Assembly: GCA_025210235.1 (NCBI GenBank)
Contig: JAOASG010000014.1
Span: 1 to 55,468, forward strand
Origin: Vallitalea sp.
GTDB lineage: Bacteria > Bacillota > Clostridia > Lachnospirales > Vallitaleaceae
DNA length: 55,468 bases
Direction of reading: 5' to 3'
Part shown: positions 52,665 through 55,468 of the stretch, one piece after another
Layout: each line of letters starts with the position of its first letter
Numbering within the stretch: position 1 is the stretch's first letter
The notes under the pieces: generated by a model
The model's input: only the letters and a program-made list of their open reading frames with translations
Databases searched by the model: none
Told to the model about the DNA's origin: nothing
Made by a program: the position numbers and the translations under genes

Positions 52665-54206
52665 TTAATATAATACTTCAAAAATGTAGCAATTACCATT
52701 TTCATCTATATTTGACAAAATATAATTCTCTACATATCTATTAAAATTCATATCATATTCTCTAATTTTTGTTTCTTCTGTATTAATATCTATTATATCA
52801 AGTTTTACATCTTCATGATCCATGTTTTGATAATCTAAAATTCTTATATACAATTTAGTAGAATCTTTGCTCCAACCAACTAAACGATATTTATCACCTA
52901 GTTGATTTTCATTTAACTCTTTTAAAATATTTCCATCTAAATCGACAATTATTACTTCACTTTTCTCACTATCCTTAATGACTTTTTTTATTGCTATTTT
53001 TTGATTATCAGATGAAACACTCATATCTGCTACTTTAGTACCTATAGTTACTACTTTATTAGAAGCAACATCTATTAGGCTTATAATATTTTCATACGTA
53101 GTGTTATCAGCTGTTTGAACACATAAATAATTATTTCCAATCCATGTGACAGGTACGAGCCATTGCATTTGGAGATTACCCGAATAACGGGGAGTAAGAT
53201 CAGTCCTTATTGTTTTAACATAATCCCATTCATTGTTATATAGAATGATTTCTAATTTTGAATCCTCTTCTCCTTTTGAAGTTAAATTTGCTATGTACTT
53301 GTTATCTGGTGATGGAACACTACCTAAATTATTATAATTTTTATCCTTTAATTCTGTTATATTTCCCGTATCAATGTTTATTATGTACTTACCATCAATT
53401 AATACATGTTTTGAATCACTAAACCATTCACAAGTATACATAAAATTTTCTGCTTCTTTTAATAAGGCTTTTGTTTCTCCACTTTCCAAATCAAATAGAA
53501 CTGGATAACCCCACGAAGCTTCTCCACCACTCATCATTGTTCTATTTAAGACTACATATCTACCATCATATGACATAACTGGGGCTGAATACACTCCAAT
53601 GGTACTGAATAGTTCATCTTTCTGTCCATTCTCATTTAATCTATAAAGACTATTCTTATGGCTATATTGATCAGTAAAATCAGTAGCTATCTCCTCCCAT
53701 CTAATATCATCTCCGATTATCATGAATTTATATATACCATATCCACTAACATTGTCGTCTCCAAATGTTGCATAAACCCAACTATTAGATATGACCTCTA
53801 TATCTTTAAATCTCATCTGTCCTCCAAATAAAGATTTTGCACTAATAAGGTCAGTTTTTTTTCTTAAATTGTTCTCCACATCACTATCCTTAAATGCGTA
53901 ATGCTGTAATATATCATCTTTATCATTCTGCTCAGTTTTTTTGGATTCTATTAATTGGATTAATTCATTATTTTCTTTAACTATCTCATCAAGTTTTAAG
54001 TTCAATATATCAATTTCAGATCTTAATTCATTATTCGTTTCATCAAGTATTTTGTATTTATCCTCAATTAGTTTATTTTCATTCTCAACAACGTTTATTT
54101 CATTCTTTAGTGTTTCTGTTCCTTTTTCATTTTCTTTCTTGTTTTGTGTAACACTGCACCCACATAATAGTATTATAGTAAATATTAACCAAGTTTGCTT
54201 TCTCAT
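52665..54206 (-). CDS. Coiled-coil lipoprotein with beta-propeller domain
   Basis: 513 residues. Lipobox LLCGC near residue 17. Coiled coil at about residues 25-95 (ELRSEIDILNLKLDEIVKEN). The rest has repeating beta strands with TolB/WD40-like signatures: APVMSYDGRYVVL, CEWFSDSKHVLI, VPSPDNKYIANL, SVSSDNQKIAIKK, VGWSKDSTKLYI. The propeller would be displayed outside the membrane on a stalk. AAGGGG lies upstream of the ATG. It is the largest of the stalked lipoproteins in this region. Confidence 0.8.
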   Translation of the reverse strand: MRKQTWLIFTIILLCGCSVTQNKKENEKGTETLKNEINVVENENKLIEDKYKILDETNNELRSEIDILNLKLDEIVKENNELIQLIESKKTEQNDKDDILQHYAFKDSDVENNLRKKTDLISAKSLFGGQMRFKDIEVISNSWVYATFGDDNVSGYGIYKFMIIGDDIRWEEIATDFTDQYSHKNSLYRLNENGQKDELFSTIGVYSAPVMSYDGRYVVLNRTMMSGGEASWGYPVLFDLESGETKALLKEAENFMYTCEWFSDSKHVLIDGKYIINIDTGNITELKDKNYNNLGSVPSPDNKYIANLTSKGEEDSKLEIILYNNEWDYVKTIRTDLTPRYSGNLQMQWLVPVTWIGNNYLCVQTADNTTYENIISLIDVASNKVVTIGTKVADMSVSSDNQKIAIKKVIKDSEKSEVIIVDLDGNILKELNENQLGDKYRLVGWSKDSTKLYIRILDYQNMDHEDVKLDIIDINTEETKIREYDMNFNRYVENYILSNIDENGNCYIFEVLY

Positions 54207-54242
54207 ATTATAATTCCTTCCCCTTGCTTACATATTTGGGCT

Positions 54243-54325
54243 GTATTAACTAGCGTAGCAAGCTATTTTATATAGCGTTCTAGTAGTAAAAAAATGTACG
54301 TAGCGAACGAAAATATATGTTAGGA
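54243..54325 (-). repeat. Structured intergenic element with TAAC and GTTAGG ends
   Basis: The plus strand runs from GTATTAAC to GTTAGG. ACTAG (54249) pairs with CTAGT (54280-54284) and GCTAT with ATAGC inside, forming an imperfect hairpin. AGCG occurs three times. The size and the AAC/GTT ends are like attC sites, but its sequence differs from the boundary repeat family in the rest of the region. Confidence 0.35.
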
Positions 54326-54375
54326 AATGATAATCTATCTTACCCCAAGTATTTTTTTGTAATTATATACTATTT

Positions 54376-55158
54376 TTATTTCTGTTTTAACGTTTCCAGC
54401 CTTTTTGCTCGCTCAAACGCTTTTTCTAAAAATCCCTCTATAGATAAATCCTCATAATCCCAATTCATAGCTTCTATTGCAGTTGCGCCTGAATAACCCA
54501 TTTGTGCAATGTTTTTCATGGTTGTATACCAATTAGTCGTGCCGTCAAAGGGTAACCCGTGTTGGGCATAACTTCCATTATTATCATGTAAATGTAGTGC
54601 CATTAACCTAGAACCGTACATGGATAATAAATCATAGTTAGGATAATAGCGGTAGTGATGTCCGCAGTCATAACAGAATCCGATACGCAGAGAATCCACT
54701 TGCTCCAACACATATGCCAAATTAGTAAAATTCCTTAAATTCTCCAGTGCTACATTAACACCAAGATGTTCGGCTTTTTCAGTAATTCTCTTAATTCTAT
54801 CTAGACCTAATGCGTTATATGGATTGTCTTCGTTAGGTAGGTGCACCACCATTGTTGGAATCTCAAATTCGGCGCAATCTGTAATACATTGTATATAGCA
54901 ATCAGTTAAGGCTTCACCGTCCAGATTATCAAGCCAAAGATTGTTTTGGTTGTGCACTGGTGTGTGGATATTTTCTATAAAAAGACCCGCTTCTCGTGCA
55001 ATTTGTGGCCCTTTGCGGTAATCGTTCCGACCAAAGCTATCACGACCAAAGCCATCACTCCACCATAATAAAACACCATCAAATCCAACTTCTTTTATTA
55101 ACCGATAACGTTCCTTTATCGGTAATTCATAACCAAACCAATCATAAATAGTAATCAT
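54376..55158 (-). CDS. Sugar phosphate isomerase/epimerase-type TIM barrel
   Basis: 260 residues from the ATG at 55158 with AAAGGAAG upstream; 14 more codons are in frame but unsupported. It belongs to the xylose-isomerase-like TIM-barrel family (AP endonuclease family 2): VHLPNEDNPYN, VALENLRNF (metal Glu), IGFCYDCGHHYRY, MALHLHDN (metal His/Asp) and AIEAMNW (metal Glu) follow in order. The substrate is probably a sugar or inositol derivative. Base composition is visibly richer in GC than the neighbours, suggesting separate origin. Confidence 0.85.
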   Translation of the reverse strand: MITIYDWFGYELPIKERYRLIKEVGFDGVLLWWSDGFGRDSFGRNDYRKGPQIAREAGLFIENIHTPVHNQNNLWLDNLDGEALTDCYIQCITDCAEFEIPTMVVHLPNEDNPYNALGLDRIKRITEKAEHLGVNVALENLRNFTNLAYVLEQVDSLRIGFCYDCGHHYRYYPNYDLLSMYGSRLMALHLHDNNGSYAQHGLPFDGTTNWYTTMKNIAQMGYSGATAIEAMNWDYEDLSIEGFLEKAFERAKRLETLKQK

Positions 55159-55213
55159 AAACTTCTTCCTTTCTATATCCAACTCGTTTTGGAGATTCAA
55201 GTCTTAAAAAATC

Positions 55214-55468
55214 TTAGTCATATTTTTTATTTAATATAATAACTCCTAACTCAGGTTTATTGAAAATTCTTATTGGTGCTAAACTATTTCCTAAACCTCT
55301 ATTTACAATCATATTTACTTCTTTATAATTATATTTTCCTCCATCGTATTTTGGAAACAACCCTTGATTTGGAGCTATTATACCACCTATAAATGGCAGT
55401 CGTATTTGTCCTCCGTGAGCATGTCCACATAAAATTAAGTCAATATCTTTTTCTTTATATAATTCAAA
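55214..55468 (-). CDS. Metallophosphoesterase, C-terminal part (cut by window edge)
   Basis: The last 84 residues of a YkuE-like calcineurin-type phosphoesterase. DLILCGHAHGGQIRLP contains the GHxHGGQ metal motif, and FPKYDGGKYN and VNRGLGNSLAPIRIFNKPEL are typical of this membrane-associated family acting on lipid or nucleotide substrates. The N-terminal metal motifs lie outside the window. It is 55 bases upstream of the isomerase gene. Confidence 0.9.
   Translation of the reverse strand, partial: FELYKEKDIDLILCGHAHGGQIRLPFIGGIIAPNQGLFPKYDGGKYNYKEVNMIVNRGLGNSLAPIRIFNKPELGVIILNKKYD

Noticed and set aside
30374..54325. The right-hand region as an integrated prophage or conjugative element
   Set aside because: No integrase, terminase, capsid, relaxase or type IV secretion gene was seen; genes are unrelated household-type or unknown functions.

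Overview
The window looks like a piece of a chromosome from an AT-rich, spore-forming member of the Clostridia. Supporting signs are strong AGGAGG ribosome binding sites, an alpha/beta-type small acid-soluble spore protein, AddAB rather than RecBCD, a bacterial V/A-type ATPase and a CgeB-type protein. Order- or family-level placement (for example Lachnospirales) is only a guess. No rRNA, tRNA, CRISPR array or prophage was seen. Nearly all genes lie on the minus strand.

Left part (1-20 kb) is mostly core machinery. Two tandem lipoprotein serpins (the second cut by the window edge) and a spore DNA-binding protein precede a long minus-strand block. Read in transcription order the block is a polysaccharide deacetylase, addB, a complete V-type ATPase operon (H-C-I-K-F-E-A-B-small ORF-D) and addA. 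The two subunits of one helicase-nuclease are therefore separated by about 9 kb of ATPase genes. The ATPase operon has its own candidate promoter overlapping the addB stop codon. It also carries a 75-bp MITE-like insertion and an extra 58-codon membrane ORF between subunits B and D.

Middle part (20-30 kb) holds a 1,887-bp IS6-like insertion sequence with exact ends and an 8-bp target duplication, whose transposase is broken by one in-frame TAA. Next come a lipid kinase, a CgeB-like glycosyltransferase and a UDP-glucuronate-epimerase-like enzyme. Two glycosyltransferases (GT2 and GT4) follow and share a homologous C-terminal TPR-like module. This set probably builds or decorates a cell-surface or spore-surface glycan.

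Right part (30-55 kb) is an accessory region of about 30 short, unrelated genes, almost all on the minus strand and mostly without operon logic: SH3, Amj flippase, YbjQ, methyltransferase, DUF2007, APH-like kinase, Nudix, YdcF, DUF2500, PH-domain, nucleotidyltransferase, DUF2975 with its HTH partner, GrpB, Imm50-like, DUF3267, CPBP protease, phosphoesterase and several lipoproteins with coiled-coil stalks. Many are chimeric, internally deleted, frameshifted or reduced to fragments. Several intergenic regions carry copies of an oriented motif resembling GTCTTnTAACGTTTTAY followed by TTCCCGATAT. The overall look (single genes, one orientation, repeats at the boundaries, TAAC/GTTA cores) recalls an integron-like cassette array. 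No integrase is present in the window and the idea is a hypothesis. At the right edge are a sugar-phosphate-isomerase-like gene of visibly higher GC and the end of a metallophosphoesterase.
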